64,000 nt of DNA from an uncultured Christensenellaceae bacterium (GTDB taxonomy: Bacteria > Bacillota > Clostridia > Christensenellales > Borkfalkiaceae). A model generated the notes under the pieces. It worked only from the letters and a program-made list of their open reading frames with translations, ran no database searches and was not told where the DNA came from. The position numbers were made by a program, and so were the translations under genes. The stretch spans positions 37,185 through 101,184 of the forward strand of contig CAJUPX010000004.1 of NCBI GenBank assembly GCA_910588685.1, read 5' to 3'. Positions within the stretch are counted from its first letter, which is position 1; each line of letters starts with the position of its first letter. Positions 8,216-16,769 of this stretch are shown in pieces.

Positions 8216-10009
8216 ATGGCAAACGAGTTTCAGGAGTTTTTGCAAACTCTAAAAGACAAATCGAATATAGTTGAAGTGGCGGCGGGGTATATGTCGCTCG
8301 AAAGAAAAGGCGCAACGTACTGGGCTTGCTGTCCTTTTCACCACGAAAAAACTCCGTCGTTCGCCGTTAACGAGGCGGATCAGTTTTACCACTGTTTCGG
8401 CTGCGGCGAATCGGGCGACGTTATAAAGCTTGTGCAGGGAATGGAAAACCTCGAATTTATGGACGCGGCAAAACTGCTTGCCGACCGCGCGGGGATAGAA
8501 CTGCCTAAATCCAACTACGACAACCAGCAGACTGTGGAGATAAAGCGGAAAAAGGATGCCTGCCTTAAAATTTTAAACGATACCGCGCACTTTTATCTTA
8601 ATAATCTGAACTCCGGCAAAGCGGACGCGCACCTCGCGTATATACAAAAGCGCAGAATTCCCTTTGATATTATCCGCCGTTTCGGACTCGGCGCAAGTCT
8701 TGATTTTTATCAGCTTCCCAAATATCTGCTTAACAAGGGTTACGACAAACGGGATATGGTGGACTGCGGAGTTGTAAACGAAAGCGGCGGCAAATTAACC
8801 GACGCTCAGGGCGGCAGATTGATTTTTCCTATCATAAACGCTATGAACGAGGTAATAGCTTTCGGCGGCAGAGCGTTGGAAAAAACCGATTTCGGCAAGT
8901 ATAAAAATACCAAAGATACGTTTATTTTCAATAAGCGGAAAACTCTTTATAACATTAACCTTTTAAAAAAGCTCAAAAGAGAGCAAACTATAAGTGAAGT
9001 AATTATTGTCGAGGGCTATATGGACACGCTGTCGCTCTACGGCGCGGGTTTTAAAAACGTGGTTGCAAGTATGGGCACGTCGCTCACGCAGGATCAGGCG
9101 CGGCTTCTAAAACGCTACACCGAACACGTGTATATCAGCTACGACGGCGACGGCGCGGGGCAGAAAGCAAATATGCGCGGGCTCGACGTTCTAAGGGGCG
9201 AGGGGCTTAACGTCAAGGTTGTGCCTTTGCCCGACGGGCTCGACCCGGACGACGTTATAAAGCAACGCGGCGTTGCGGGATATCAGGCTTGCATAGACGG
9301 CGCTCTGCCGCTCATAGACTATAAAATAAAATCCGTTGGTCAGGGGCTTGACCTGAACGACCCCGAGGACAAACGCGCGTATGTTGCCGAGGCGTTGAAG
9401 ATAATTTCCACGGTGGAAAGCGCGGTTGCGCAGGAAGATTTATTAAAAGCATTGAACAGGAGTACGGGCGTTTCGTACGAATCGCTTAAACGCGATTTGG
9501 GCGTCGGAGGCAAAATAAAGCAGCCGCAGCAAAAAACCGCGCCGCAGATAAGAAAGGATAAGTCGTCCGTAGCGGACAAAGCGTCCAGGTTTATTATAGC
9601 CGCGTTTCTGTTCGGCGCAAAATTCACGGCGGACTACCCGCTGGACGGTATACCGTTCAGCTGCGGCGTGCACGAAATAACGGCAAAGTATATAAAATCC
9701 AAACGGCTGTTCGAAGAAAGGGTGCAACCCGCGGAACTGTTCGAGTTTTTCCCGGACGACACTGAGGAGTATACCGAGCTTACCAAGATACTCGACTACT
9801 GCGACGGCACCGCATTAAGCGAGCCGAACGCTGAAAAATATTTTAAAGACTGTATAAAAACGCTCAAGCTTGCCAAAAAAGACGCAGAGATAGACGCGCT
9901 CAACGCAAAAATAGCGGGTGCGGGCTCAACCGAAGAGGCAAAGGCGCTTGCGGCGCAACTGAACACACTGTTAAAACAAAAGGAAAAAATCAAAAGCGGA
10001 GAGACTTAA
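8216..10009 (+). CDS. dnaG: DNA primase
   Basis: 597 residues, the normal length. Synthesises RNA primers at the replication fork. The N-terminal CHC2-type zinc finger reads CPFHHEKTPSF then FYHCFGCGESGDV. The TOPRIM catalytic core shows IIVEGYMDTLSLYGAG (metal-binding glutamate) and YDGDGAGQKA (DxD). The C-terminal third is less conserved and helical, as expected for the helicase-binding region. The gene starts three bases after dgt and ends directly against rpoD, forming the classical macromolecular synthesis operon. Confidence 0.97.
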   Translation: MANEFQEFLQTLKDKSNIVEVAAGYMSLERKGATYWACCPFHHEKTPSFAVNEADQFYHCFGCGESGDVIKLVQGMENLEFMDAAKLLADRAGIELPKSNYDNQQTVEIKRKKDACLKILNDTAHFYLNNLNSGKADAHLAYIQKRRIPFDIIRRFGLGASLDFYQLPKYLLNKGYDKRDMVDCGVVNESGGKLTDAQGGRLIFPIINAMNEVIAFGGRALEKTDFGKYKNTKDTFIFNKRKTLYNINLLKKLKREQTISEVIIVEGYMDTLSLYGAGFKNVVASMGTSLTQDQARLLKRYTEHVYISYDGDGAGQKANMRGLDVLRGEGLNVKVVPLPDGLDPDDVIKQRGVAGYQACIDGALPLIDYKIKSVGQGLDLNDPEDKRAYVAEALKIISTVESAVAQEDLLKALNRSTGVSYESLKRDLGVGGKIKQPQQKTAPQIRKDKSSVADKASRFIIAAFLFGAKFTADYPLDGIPFSCGVHEITAKYIKSKRLFEERVQPAELFEFFPDDTEEYTELTKILDYCDGTALSEPNAEKYFKDCIKTLKLAKKDAEIDALNAKIAGAGSTEEAKALAAQLNTLLKQKEKIKSGET

Positions 10010-11065
10010 ATGAATTTATCCGAACAAAAACTCAACGAAATTTTAAAGCAGATTACCGAAACCTACGGCGGTAAGGGTTCGATAACCACGAACACGCTGT
10101 GCGATATAATGGAAAAATACGAAACAACGCCCAACCAGATGGACTACGTATACAAGTATATCGCCGAAGCGGGAATACAGATTATCGACGAAGCCGAGCG
10201 CGACAAGGAGCTTTACGAGCTTGCGCTGTCCGACATAGGGCTCGACGACCCCGTAAAAATGTATCTCAAAGACATAGGCAGGGTACCGCTTTTGTCCGCC
10301 GACGACGAAATTGAACTCGCGCGCAAAATGCAGGAGGGCGACGAGGAAGCTAAAAAACAGCTTTCCGAAGCAAATTTAAGGCTTGTAGTATCCATTGCCA
10401 AGCGTTACGTGGGCAGAGGTATGCTTTTCCTCGATTTAATTCAGGAGGGTAACCTCGGACTTATGAAAGCGGTTGAAAAATTCGACTATCAGAAAGGCTT
10501 TAAATTTTCAACGTACGCCACCTGGTGGATAAGGCAGGCTATAACGCGCGCGATTGCAGACCAGGCGCGTACTATCCGTATCCCCGTGCATATGGTGGAA
10601 ACAATAAATAAATTAACGCGCGTGTCGCGTATTCTTTTGCAGAAATACGGCAGAGAGCCCACGCCCGCGGAAATAGCGGCGGAAATGAACATTTCCGAAG
10701 AGCGCGTGCGCGAAATACAGAAAATAGCGCAGGACCCCGTTTCTCTCGAAACGCCCATAGGCGAGGAAGAGGATTCGCACCTCGGCGATTTTATCGAGGA
10801 TGAAACAACGGTAACGCCCTCGGACAGCGTGTCTACTACAATGCTCAAAGAAACTCTGCTCTCGGTTTTAAACAGTCTTACCCCGCGCGAGGAAAAGGTT
10901 TTAAGGCTGCGCTACGGCGTGGACGACGGCAGACCCAGGACTTTGGAGGAGGTCGGCAGGGAGTTCAACGTAACGCGCGAACGCATAAGGCAGATTGAGG
11001 CTAAGGCTCTTAGAAAACTAAGACATCCGTCGCGTTCAAAGCACTTAAAGGATTTCCTAAATTGA
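10010..11065 (+). CDS. rpoD: Primary RNA polymerase sigma factor (sigma-70/SigA)
   Basis: 351 residues, matching the short SigA of Firmicutes rather than the long RpoD of Proteobacteria. A small region 1.1-like N-terminus is followed by DPVKMYLKDIGRVPLLS (region 1.2), EANLRLVVSIAKRYVGRGM and FSTYATWWIRQAITRAIADQ (region 2, promoter melting and -10 contacts), region 3, and the C-terminal helix-turn-helix LEEVGREFNVTRERIRQIEAKALRKLR (region 4.2, -35 contacts). The ATG directly follows the dnaG stop codon. The stop overlaps the TTG start of trmK. The TTGACA/TATAAT boxes seen throughout this window fit recognition by this factor. Confidence 0.97.
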   Translation: MNLSEQKLNEILKQITETYGGKGSITTNTLCDIMEKYETTPNQMDYVYKYIAEAGIQIIDEAERDKELYELALSDIGLDDPVKMYLKDIGRVPLLSADDEIELARKMQEGDEEAKKQLSEANLRLVVSIAKRYVGRGMLFLDLIQEGNLGLMKAVEKFDYQKGFKFSTYATWWIRQAITRAIADQARTIRIPVHMVETINKLTRVSRILLQKYGREPTPAEIAAEMNISEERVREIQKIAQDPVSLETPIGEEEDSHLGDFIEDETTVTPSDSVSTTMLKETLLSVLNSLTPREEKVLRLRYGVDDGRPRTLEEVGREFNVTRERIRQIEAKALRKLRHPSRSKHLKDFLN

Positions 11066-11706
11066 CCGACAGAATAAAAAAACTGTGCGCGTACCTCGGC
11101 GTATGCAGCACTTTTGCCGACGTCGGCTGCGACCACGGCTACTGCACGCTGTATATGCTCGAATCGGGACTGTGCAATAACGCCGTCATATCTGATATAA
11201 GCGCGCCCAGCCTCGCCAAAGCCGAACGGCTTTTAAAGGACTATACGGCGGGCAGGGTTAAGGCGGTGTGCTGCGCCGGGCTTGAAAAAGTACCGGAGTG
11301 CGACCTCGTTCTGATTGCCGGTATGGGCGGAGAGGAAATATGCTCGATACTTAAAAACGCGTATATTCCGCGCTCTTTTGTGTTTCAGCCTATGAAAAAC
11401 GCTAAAAAACTGCGCGAATATTTGCTGTTAAACGGCGCGTGCATAAGCGTTGACGAGCCGTTTGAAAGCGGCGGAAAATTTTATTTTGTAATAAAAGGCG
11501 GCGCAGGCGGGAGGTTTCTAAGTTATACGCAAGCAGAGCTGCAATTCGGCAAAAACCTTGGCGGCGAAACGACAAAAAAATATATACAGTCGGAGCTTAA
11601 AAAAAAGCGTTCGTATCTGGAGCGCGGTCTGTCCGATATGGAAAGACGGAGATTAGAACAGGAAATACGTTTTTCCGAGGGAGTATTAAACGGTGAAATT
11701 AAGTGA
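11062..11706 (+). CDS. trmK: tRNA (adenine(22)-N1)-methyltransferase
   Basis: 214 residues. The family methylates N1 of A22 in the D-stem of certain tRNAs using S-adenosylmethionine. The SAM-binding motif is FADVGCDHGYCTLYML near residue 20, and LIAGMGGEEI with FQPMKNAKKLREYL are the next conserved blocks. The start codon is TTG at 11062, overlapping the rpoD stop (TTGA). In many Firmicutes this gene follows rpoD and precedes the nif3-like gene, exactly as here, which strengthens the call. Confidence 0.9.
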   Translation: MTDRIKKLCAYLGVCSTFADVGCDHGYCTLYMLESGLCNNAVISDISAPSLAKAERLLKDYTAGRVKAVCCAGLEKVPECDLVLIAGMGGEEICSILKNAYIPRSFVFQPMKNAKKLREYLLLNGACISVDEPFESGGKFYFVIKGGAGGRFLSYTQAELQFGKNLGGETTKKYIQSELKKKRSYLERGLSDMERRRLEQEIRFSEGVLNGEIK

Positions 11707-12469
11707 AGTATTACATATGTTGGAGCAGGTTGCGCCTGTTTCTCTGTCCGACGAGTTCTGCAAAAAGTACAGTCTGTACGACAACAGCGGCATAATAGTA
11801 AACGCGGGCGGAGATATTCACGGCGCGCTTTTCGCGCTCGACCTTTCTGAAAAGGCTGTTTTCGAGGCTAAAAAGCTCGGTTATAACTTGATAGTTACCC
11901 ACCACCCCGCAATTTACGGCGGAATAAAGCGGCTCGACGCGGTAAACGACCCGCAGGTGCGCGCTCTTGCCGATTGTCTTAAATCAGGAATTTCGGTTAT
12001 ATCGATGCATCTCAATTTCGACAGCGCGCCCGAGGGTATCGACTATTATCTTATGCTCGGGCTTGGCGGAAGGAACGCCGAAACACTTTGCAAGTTAAGC
12101 GGCGGCGCATACGGCAGAGTTTACGGTATAGAACCTGTTTCATTTGACGAATATAAAAAGCGCGTGTCCTGCGAATTTGCATCGGATAAAATTTTATTTT
12201 ACGGCGAAAACAAAATTATAAAAAAGGTGGCTTCGTTCTGCGGCGCGGGCTGCGACGACAATTCGATGGCGTTTGCAATTGAAAACGGCGCAGACGTGTT
12301 CGTTTCGTCGGATTTGAAGCATCACGAAATAACAGGGCTTTTACAGCGCGGAATAAACGTAATTCATATGACGCACTACGCTTCGGAAAATTACGGTTTT
12401 AACAAAATATATCAGAACGTAAAAAACGGAGAGCTTCCGTCGGCGTATTTCAACGACGGTCTGCTCTGA
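11693..12469 (+). CDS. Nif3-like dinuclear metal centre protein
   Basis: 258 residues beginning at GTG 11693 inside the end of trmK. Family members form hexamers with a two-metal site; the metal-binding histidines are expected in LIVTHHPAIYGGIKRL (about residue 65), MHLNFDSAPEG and the C-terminal HHEITGLLQRGINVIHMTHYASE. The short form without the central insert is present. Several roles have been proposed for the family (GTP cyclohydrolase I type 2 has been used as a name) but none is firm, so I leave the function open. Conserved neighbourhood with trmK. Confidence 0.9.
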   Translation: MKLSEVLHMLEQVAPVSLSDEFCKKYSLYDNSGIIVNAGGDIHGALFALDLSEKAVFEAKKLGYNLIVTHHPAIYGGIKRLDAVNDPQVRALADCLKSGISVISMHLNFDSAPEGIDYYLMLGLGGRNAETLCKLSGGAYGRVYGIEPVSFDEYKKRVSCEFASDKILFYGENKIIKKVASFCGAGCDDNSMAFAIENGADVFVSSDLKHHEITGLLQRGINVIHMTHYASENYGFNKIYQNVKNGELPSAYFNDGLL

Positions 12470-12482
12470 AAAGGAGATAAAT

Positions 12483-13184
12483 ATGGCACAGATAGAACAG
12501 CTTTTAAAGTATCAGAAAGAGGACAGCAAGCTCCTTAAAATGGAGAGAGAAACCGCAAACTCCGAGGAAAGAAAAAACCTTGCGCAGGCTACAAACTTTT
12601 TAAATAAGGCTTCCGAAAGGCTTGACGTTTTGGAAGCGCGCGCAAAAGAGCTTACAGCCGTTCTGGATAAGCTCAACCGCAAATTTAACGAGCTTGCTGA
12701 AATTTTAAAGGATTTTGAGCATATAGACGATTTAATCGACGAGGGCGCGGACGTATCGTTCTATAAAAAGAACGTAGCCCAGATTACCGAAAAACTGCGC
12801 ACGGTGAAAAACGAAACAGCCCAGCTTACAAAGGCGATAAAGGACGCCGACGAGGAGTATAAAAATTTAAAGAAAAAAACCATTGCCACGCAAAAGCAGC
12901 ACGCGGAATTTACCGAGGCGTATAAAAAATACAGGGACGGCAGGCAATCGGAAATAAACGCGGTTAAAGCAGAGCTCGATAAACTCAGAAAGGACGTGGA
13001 CCCGGAGGTTATGCGCCGCTACGAGGTTAAGCGCAGCGAGCGTATATTTCCTATCCTATGCCCTGTTAAAAACGGTAGGTGCGGAATTTGCGGAAACGAG
13101 CTGTCTTTGGCAGGCAAAGACAAAATCGCTTCGGGACTGCCCGTAGAATGCGATAACTGCCACAGATTTTTATATAAAGAATAA
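12483..13184 (+). CDS. Coiled-coil protein with C-terminal C4 zinc ribbon
   Basis: 233 residues. The first ~190 residues are charged and heptad-like, predicting a long coiled-coil hairpin; the end has CGICGNEL then VECDNCHRFLY, two CxxC pairs forming a zinc ribbon. This layout matches the DUF164/CT398-type zinc-ribbon family, which has been linked in some bacteria to nucleic-acid or secretion-related scaffolding without a settled role. A strong AAGGAGA ribosome site lies at 12470-12477. It is the last gene of the dgt-dnaG-rpoD-trmK-nif3 block. Confidence 0.85.
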   Translation: MAQIEQLLKYQKEDSKLLKMERETANSEERKNLAQATNFLNKASERLDVLEARAKELTAVLDKLNRKFNELAEILKDFEHIDDLIDEGADVSFYKKNVAQITEKLRTVKNETAQLTKAIKDADEEYKNLKKKTIATQKQHAEFTEAYKKYRDGRQSEINAVKAELDKLRKDVDPEVMRRYEVKRSERIFPILCPVKNGRCGICGNELSLAGKDKIASGLPVECDNCHRFLYKE

Positions 13185-13218
13185 ATTTAAAAAATTTTCA
13201 TAAAATCAATAAAAAATG

Positions 13219-13247
13219 TTGACAAATAAAAATTTTTGTGATAATCT
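13219..13247 (+). promoter_or_regulatory. Sigma-A promoter for the candidate small RNA
   Basis: TTGACA at 13219-13224 and TAATCT at 13242-13247 are separated by 17 bases in an A/T-rich gap. Expected transcription start is around 13254, directly at the first hairpin of the candidate RNA. Confidence 0.7.
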
Positions 13248-13253
13248 TTAATA

Positions 13254-13345
13254 ACTCTCCTGCGAGAGTACTATTTATTACGGTGGCAAAGCTGTACACA
13301 AATAGGGGGAAATGCCCGTCGGACTATTGTTCCGGCGGGCTTTAT
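13254..13345 (+). ncRNA. Candidate small structured RNA, unidentified
   Basis: Between the zinc-ribbon gene and the SGNH hydrolase there is a self-contained transcription unit: a sigma-A promoter, then three stem-loops, the last being a terminator. Stem 1 pairs ACTCTC (13254-13259) with GAGAGT (13264-13269). Stem 2 pairs CTATTT (13271-13276) with AAATAG (13300-13305) and encloses a TACGGT/GCTGTA helix. The third is GCCCGTCGGA (13314-13323) against TCCGGCGGGC (13331-13340), followed by TTTAT. It does not match an RNA family I can recognise. A 25-codon frame starting at 13312 runs through the terminator and looks accidental. The downstream gene has its own promoter, so this is more likely an independent small RNA than a riboswitch. 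Confidence 0.5.
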
Positions 13346-13397
13346 CGTTGATAAAATTAAAAATATACACAATTTATGCGCTTGTTTAACAAAGTGT

Positions 13398-13426
13398 TTG
13401 ACAAATTATCCGTATAATAGTAGAAT
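13398..13426 (+). promoter_or_regulatory. Promoter of the SGNH hydrolase / GT2 pair
   Basis: TTGACA at 13398-13403, 17-base spacer, TAGAAT at 13421-13426. A GGAGGCGG ribosome site and ATG 13458 follow at a normal distance. Confidence 0.75.
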
Positions 13427-13457
13427 TTTAATGTAAGATAAATGCGGAGGCGGTTAT

Positions 13458-14141
13458 ATGCGCAGCTTTGCAAATAATAATCTGCTTGTTTTCGGCGACA
13501 GTATTATAAACGGTTCGGGAAATAATAATTTCGGAATAGGCGAATATCTTGCAAAAAATTACGGCTTTAAACTGTTTAAATATTGCGTCGGCGGCGCCCG
13601 TACCGGTTATAACGCGGGTAAAAGCTGGATAGTAGACCAGGTAATAACGGCGGTGTCGGACAGGTTGACCCCGGGATATATCGTGTTTAACGGCTTTACA
13701 AACGACTGTAATATGTCGGACGGCGTAAATTGCGACGTGCCGCTCGGCGAAATAGCAAACGGGTTTGACGGGTTTGATATTTTTGCGGTAAAAAAAGAAA
13801 ATACGGATTTTTCAAACTGTTTTGAAAATATTCTGCACGCATTAAAAACATATTTTCCCGAGGCAAAGCCGCTGTTTGTGCGTCCCCACAAAATGGGCAG
13901 GCGCGATAAAACTGCGCAGGCTGCTTACGGCGAACGCGCGGTTTGTCTTTGCAAAAAATGGGGCGTTGAGGTTGCGGATATTTACGAAGAGAGCGACCTC
14001 GACACTTTTAAAGACTGCGACAGAGACAAATATACGGCAGATACTTACGGTTGGGGCAGGGGCGACTGTACCCACCCGAACGCGCGCGGATACGAAGAAA
14101 AATATATGCCCATAATAATAAAGCATATAAACTCGTTATAA
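13458..14141 (+). CDS. SGNH/GDSL-type esterase/hydrolase
   Basis: 227 residues, no signal peptide, so probably cytoplasmic. SGNH block I is LLVFGDSIING with the catalytic serine, block II glycine falls in CVGGARTGYN, block III asparagine in FNGFTNDCN, and block V supplies the Asp/His pair in GDCTHPNARGYE. Members remove acyl groups from lipids, sugars or glycan side chains; the substrate is not evident. It is followed 20 bases later by a GT2 glycosyltransferase, so a role in trimming or decorating a surface glycan is plausible but unproven. Confidence 0.85.
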   Translation: MRSFANNNLLVFGDSIINGSGNNNFGIGEYLAKNYGFKLFKYCVGGARTGYNAGKSWIVDQVITAVSDRLTPGYIVFNGFTNDCNMSDGVNCDVPLGEIANGFDGFDIFAVKKENTDFSNCFENILHALKTYFPEAKPLFVRPHKMGRRDKTAQAAYGERAVCLCKKWGVEVADIYEESDLDTFKDCDRDKYTADTYGWGRGDCTHPNARGYEEKYMPIIIKHINSL

Positions 14142-14161
14142 AATATACCAAAGAGGTAAAA

Positions 14162-15184
14162 ATGAAACTTTTATCGTTTGCCGTACCCTGCTATAATTCG
14201 CAGGGCTATATGCGGCATTGCATCGACAGCCTTTTAGAAGGCGGCGACGACGTTGAAATAATAATAGTGGACGACGGCTCAAAGGACGACACGGGTAAAA
14301 TTGCCGACGAATACGCCGAAAAATATCCCGGTATTGTGCGGGTTATCCATAAGGAGAACGGCGGGCACGGTTCTGGCGTCAATGCAGGAGTTCACAACGC
14401 AACGGGGCTTTTTTTCAAGGTTGTGGACAGCGACGACTGGCTTGACGGCGCGGCGTATAAAAAGCTGCTTGAAACAATAAGGGAGCACGTCGCCGAAAAC
14501 ACGTTGCCCGATTTATACATCTGTAATTACGTGTACGAGCATTCCGTAGACAACACGCAGAACGTAATGGGCTATACTAAACAGATACCGGCGGGATTTT
14601 TTAAGTGGAAGGATATGAAAAACTTCTATTTCTCGCACGTGTTGCTTATGCACTCAATGGTTTACAATACGCAAAAGCTTAGAGAGAATTTTGTGGATTT
14701 GCCCGAGCATACGTTTTATGTGGACAATATAATGGCGTACGTGCCGCTCGGTTACGTGGAAAAGCCTTTTTATCTCGACGTTGATTTGTACCGCTATTTT
14801 ATAGGCAGGGACGGACAGTCTATAAATATACAGACTGCAATGGACAGGTACAAACAGCAAATCCGCGTAATGCTGAGAATGGCAACGGCGTTTACCTCTA
14901 AAGAGTTAAAGGCAATGCCCAAGGGCTTGCGTAATTATATGTTCCACGATTTGCACGCGCTGATGATGACGACTCTGGTTTTCTGCTGCGGCAGAGTTTC
15001 CAAAGAGCGTAAAGCCGACGTCAAGGAGATGTGGAAAAAGATAAAAGCCTTTGATAAAAAGCTGTACAGAAAAATCAAATACGGCGGGTTTACCTTTTTT
15101 GCCGTAATTCTCCCCTGGTGGCTGCGTTCAAAACTTTTAATGCTCGGCTACAATATTGTTGCTAAAAAAGAAAAATTAGGTTAA
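14162..15184 (+). CDS. Family 2 glycosyltransferase
   Basis: 340 residues from ATG 14162, preceded by an AGAGGT ribosome site; a longer frame from 14051 overlaps the SGNH gene and is rejected. GT-A fold motifs are FAVPCYNSQGYMRHCIDSLL at the N-terminus, IIVDDGSKDDTGKI (nucleotide-sugar binding) and VDSDDWLDG (DxD metal site). The C-terminal half is unlike characterised enzymes; the extreme C-terminus has a hydrophobic patch (FFAVILPWWLRSKLLML) that may touch the membrane. It probably transfers a sugar from a UDP-donor to a cell-surface acceptor. Co-transcribed with the SGNH hydrolase and ends before a strong bidirectional terminator. Confidence 0.88.
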   Translation: MKLLSFAVPCYNSQGYMRHCIDSLLEGGDDVEIIIVDDGSKDDTGKIADEYAEKYPGIVRVIHKENGGHGSGVNAGVHNATGLFFKVVDSDDWLDGAAYKKLLETIREHVAENTLPDLYICNYVYEHSVDNTQNVMGYTKQIPAGFFKWKDMKNFYFSHVLLMHSMVYNTQKLRENFVDLPEHTFYVDNIMAYVPLGYVEKPFYLDVDLYRYFIGRDGQSINIQTAMDRYKQQIRVMLRMATAFTSKELKAMPKGLRNYMFHDLHALMMTTLVFCCGRVSKERKADVKEMWKKIKAFDKKLYRKIKYGGFTFFAVILPWWLRSKLLMLGYNIVAKKEKLG

Positions 15185-15200
15185 TTACAATAAATAAACG

Positions 15201-15230
15201 GAGCGCCGCGAAGTGAACTTCGCGGCGCTC
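15201..15230. terminator. Bidirectional terminator between GT2 and aspS
   Basis: GAGCGCCGCGAAG (15201-15213) pairs with CTTCGCGGCGCTC (15218-15230), a near-perfect GC-rich stem with a very short loop, flanked by T-rich sequence on the + side and A/T-rich sequence on the other. The two converging genes both end within 25 bases of it. Confidence 0.85.
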
Positions 15231-15250
15231 TGTTATATACATTAAATTGA

Positions 15251-16582
15251 TTACGGCGAAACGCGGTTGATGTCGCGGGGGAACATTGCGGCGTAACGCA
15301 CGTTTTTAAAGCCCAAAAGGTGCATTGTAAGCCTTTCAAGTCCAAGTCCTAGTCCGCCGTGAGGGGGGGCGCCGTATTTATGAAGCATTAAATATGTTTC
15401 AAATTCGTCGGGGTTCATTCCCAGCTTTTTCATTTTTTCAACCTGCATATTGTAGTCGTGGATTCGCTGTCCGCCGCTCGTAATTTCTATGCCTCTGAAT
15501 AAGAGGTCAAAAGAAAGAGTAACCTCGGGGTCTTCGGGGTCGTCCATAGTGTAGAACGGACGCTTTTTGGAAAGGTAATGGGTTACAAACAGAAAATCCG
15601 AATTGTACTGCTGCTTTGCCCACTTGCCGAGGAACGCCTCCTCCTCGGGCTCAAAGTCCTTCATATCTGTGATATTTTTCAACTTTTTAACGCAAAGCTC
15701 CTTTGCGTCCTTAAAACGTATGCAGGGGATAGAGGTTATCTCCGGCACGTTTACTTTAAGCAGCTCTATTTCTGGTGCGTATTCGGTTTTGAGTAAATTC
15801 ATTATGTGTTTAAGACAGCCTGTTTCCATATTCATAATATCGGTAAAGCTGTCTATAAAGCCCATTTCAAAGTCCATTGAAATGTATTCGTTGAGGTGGC
15901 GTGAGGTGTCGTGGTGCTCCGCGCGGAATACGGGCGCAATCTCGAAAACGCGCTCATATACGGGTACTAACGCCTGTTTGTAGAGCTGCGGGCTCTGCGC
16001 AAGATACACGGTTTTTCCGAAGTAGTCGAGCTTAAAAACGTTTGTACCGCCCTCTGCGCCCGCAAAGTTGATTTTAGGCGAGTGGATTTCGGTAAAATTC
16101 TGCGACTGTAAATATTCTCTGAATCCGCGCTGTATGCCCTCCTGAATTTTAAATATGGCGCGTTCTTTGGGGTTGCGCAGGGTGACGGGGCGGTAGTCGA
16201 GGTTAACCGATAAATCGCAGTTAATCTGTTTTTTGGATATAACCACGGGCGGTATATCCGCGGGCACCGAAAGCAGCTCTATATTATGAATTTGCAGCTC
16301 GTAGCGCTCGCTGCCGTCGCGGGTTTCGCTCGTTACAACCTTACCCGTAATTTTCGCCGCGCTCTGCTCCGCTATTTCGGGAGAAAGTCTGAAATCCGAA
16401 AATTCGGGCGAGTACACGCACTGTATAAGGTCGCGCGCCGTTCTTAAAAGTATAAACGCGAAATCAGACATTTCGCGGATGTTGTGTATAGTGCCTTTAA
16501 CGGTAACTTCCTCACCTAAATGCGCTTTAAACTCGCTGTAAGGAGTGGACGTTGAGGGAATAAACCCGGTAATTTCTTGCAT
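15251..16582 (-). CDS. aspS2: Archaeal-type aspartyl-tRNA synthetase (probably non-discriminating)
   Basis: 443 residues. An N-terminal OB-fold anticodon domain (EEVTVKGTIHNIREMSDFAFILLRT) precedes a class II core. Motif 2 is FRAEHHDTSRHLNEYISMDFEMGF and motif 3 is GLGLGLERLTMHLLG. It is much shorter than the ~590-residue bacterial AspRS because it lacks the GAD insertion, which marks it as the archaeal type. Some Clostridia carry such an extra enzyme that charges tRNA-Asn with Asp for later amidation by GatCAB. That role is inferred here; neither asnS nor gatCAB is in the window. A GAGGCGG ribosome site precedes the start. Confidence 0.9.
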   Translation of the reverse strand: MQEITGFIPSTSTPYSEFKAHLGEEVTVKGTIHNIREMSDFAFILLRTARDLIQCVYSPEFSDFRLSPEIAEQSAAKITGKVVTSETRDGSERYELQIHNIELLSVPADIPPVVISKKQINCDLSVNLDYRPVTLRNPKERAIFKIQEGIQRGFREYLQSQNFTEIHSPKINFAGAEGGTNVFKLDYFGKTVYLAQSPQLYKQALVPVYERVFEIAPVFRAEHHDTSRHLNEYISMDFEMGFIDSFTDIMNMETGCLKHIMNLLKTEYAPEIELLKVNVPEITSIPCIRFKDAKELCVKKLKNITDMKDFEPEEEAFLGKWAKQQYNSDFLFVTHYLSKKRPFYTMDDPEDPEVTLSFDLLFRGIEITSGGQRIHDYNMQVEKMKKLGMNPDEFETYLMLHKYGAPPHGGLGLGLERLTMHLLGFKNVRYAAMFPRDINRVSP

Positions 16583-16616
16583 TTTCCGCCTCGTTAAAAT
16601 TATTATTTACATTAAG

Positions 16617-16645
16617 ATTTTAAGCTTTTCGCAAAAAAAATGCAA
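16617..16645 (-). promoter_or_regulatory. Promoter of aspS2
   Basis: Read on the minus strand: TTGCAT (16645-16640), 17-base spacer, TAAAAT (16622-16617). It lies 35-65 bases upstream of the aspS2 start and only 30 bases from the left repeat of the inserted element. Confidence 0.6.
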
Positions 16646-16674
16646 GCAATTTGACGTTATGGTTAAAGGTGGAT

Positions 16675-16690
16675 ATAAAGTTTTTAAAAT
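16675..16690 (+). repeat. Left direct repeat (putative attL)
   Basis: Copy of ATAAAGTTTTTAAAAT, identical over 16 bases to the copy at 20664-20679. Confidence 0.7.
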
Positions 16691-16702
16691 TGTTGTTATA
16701 AG

Positions 16703-16738
16703 ATAGGTTTGCAATTCAAAAGCAAGCCTATTTTTTAT
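16703..16738 (+). terminator. Intrinsic terminator at the left edge of the element
   Basis: ATAGGTTTGC (16703-16712) pairs with GCAAGCCTAT (16722-16731), one G-U pair, followed by six T. Confidence 0.7.
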
Positions 16739-16769
16739 TACCTATAATCAATCACAATTTAATAATGGC

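Noticed and set aside
13312..13389. 25-codon frame with GGGGG upstream
   Set aside because: It runs through the terminator of the candidate small RNA and shows no protein-like pattern.
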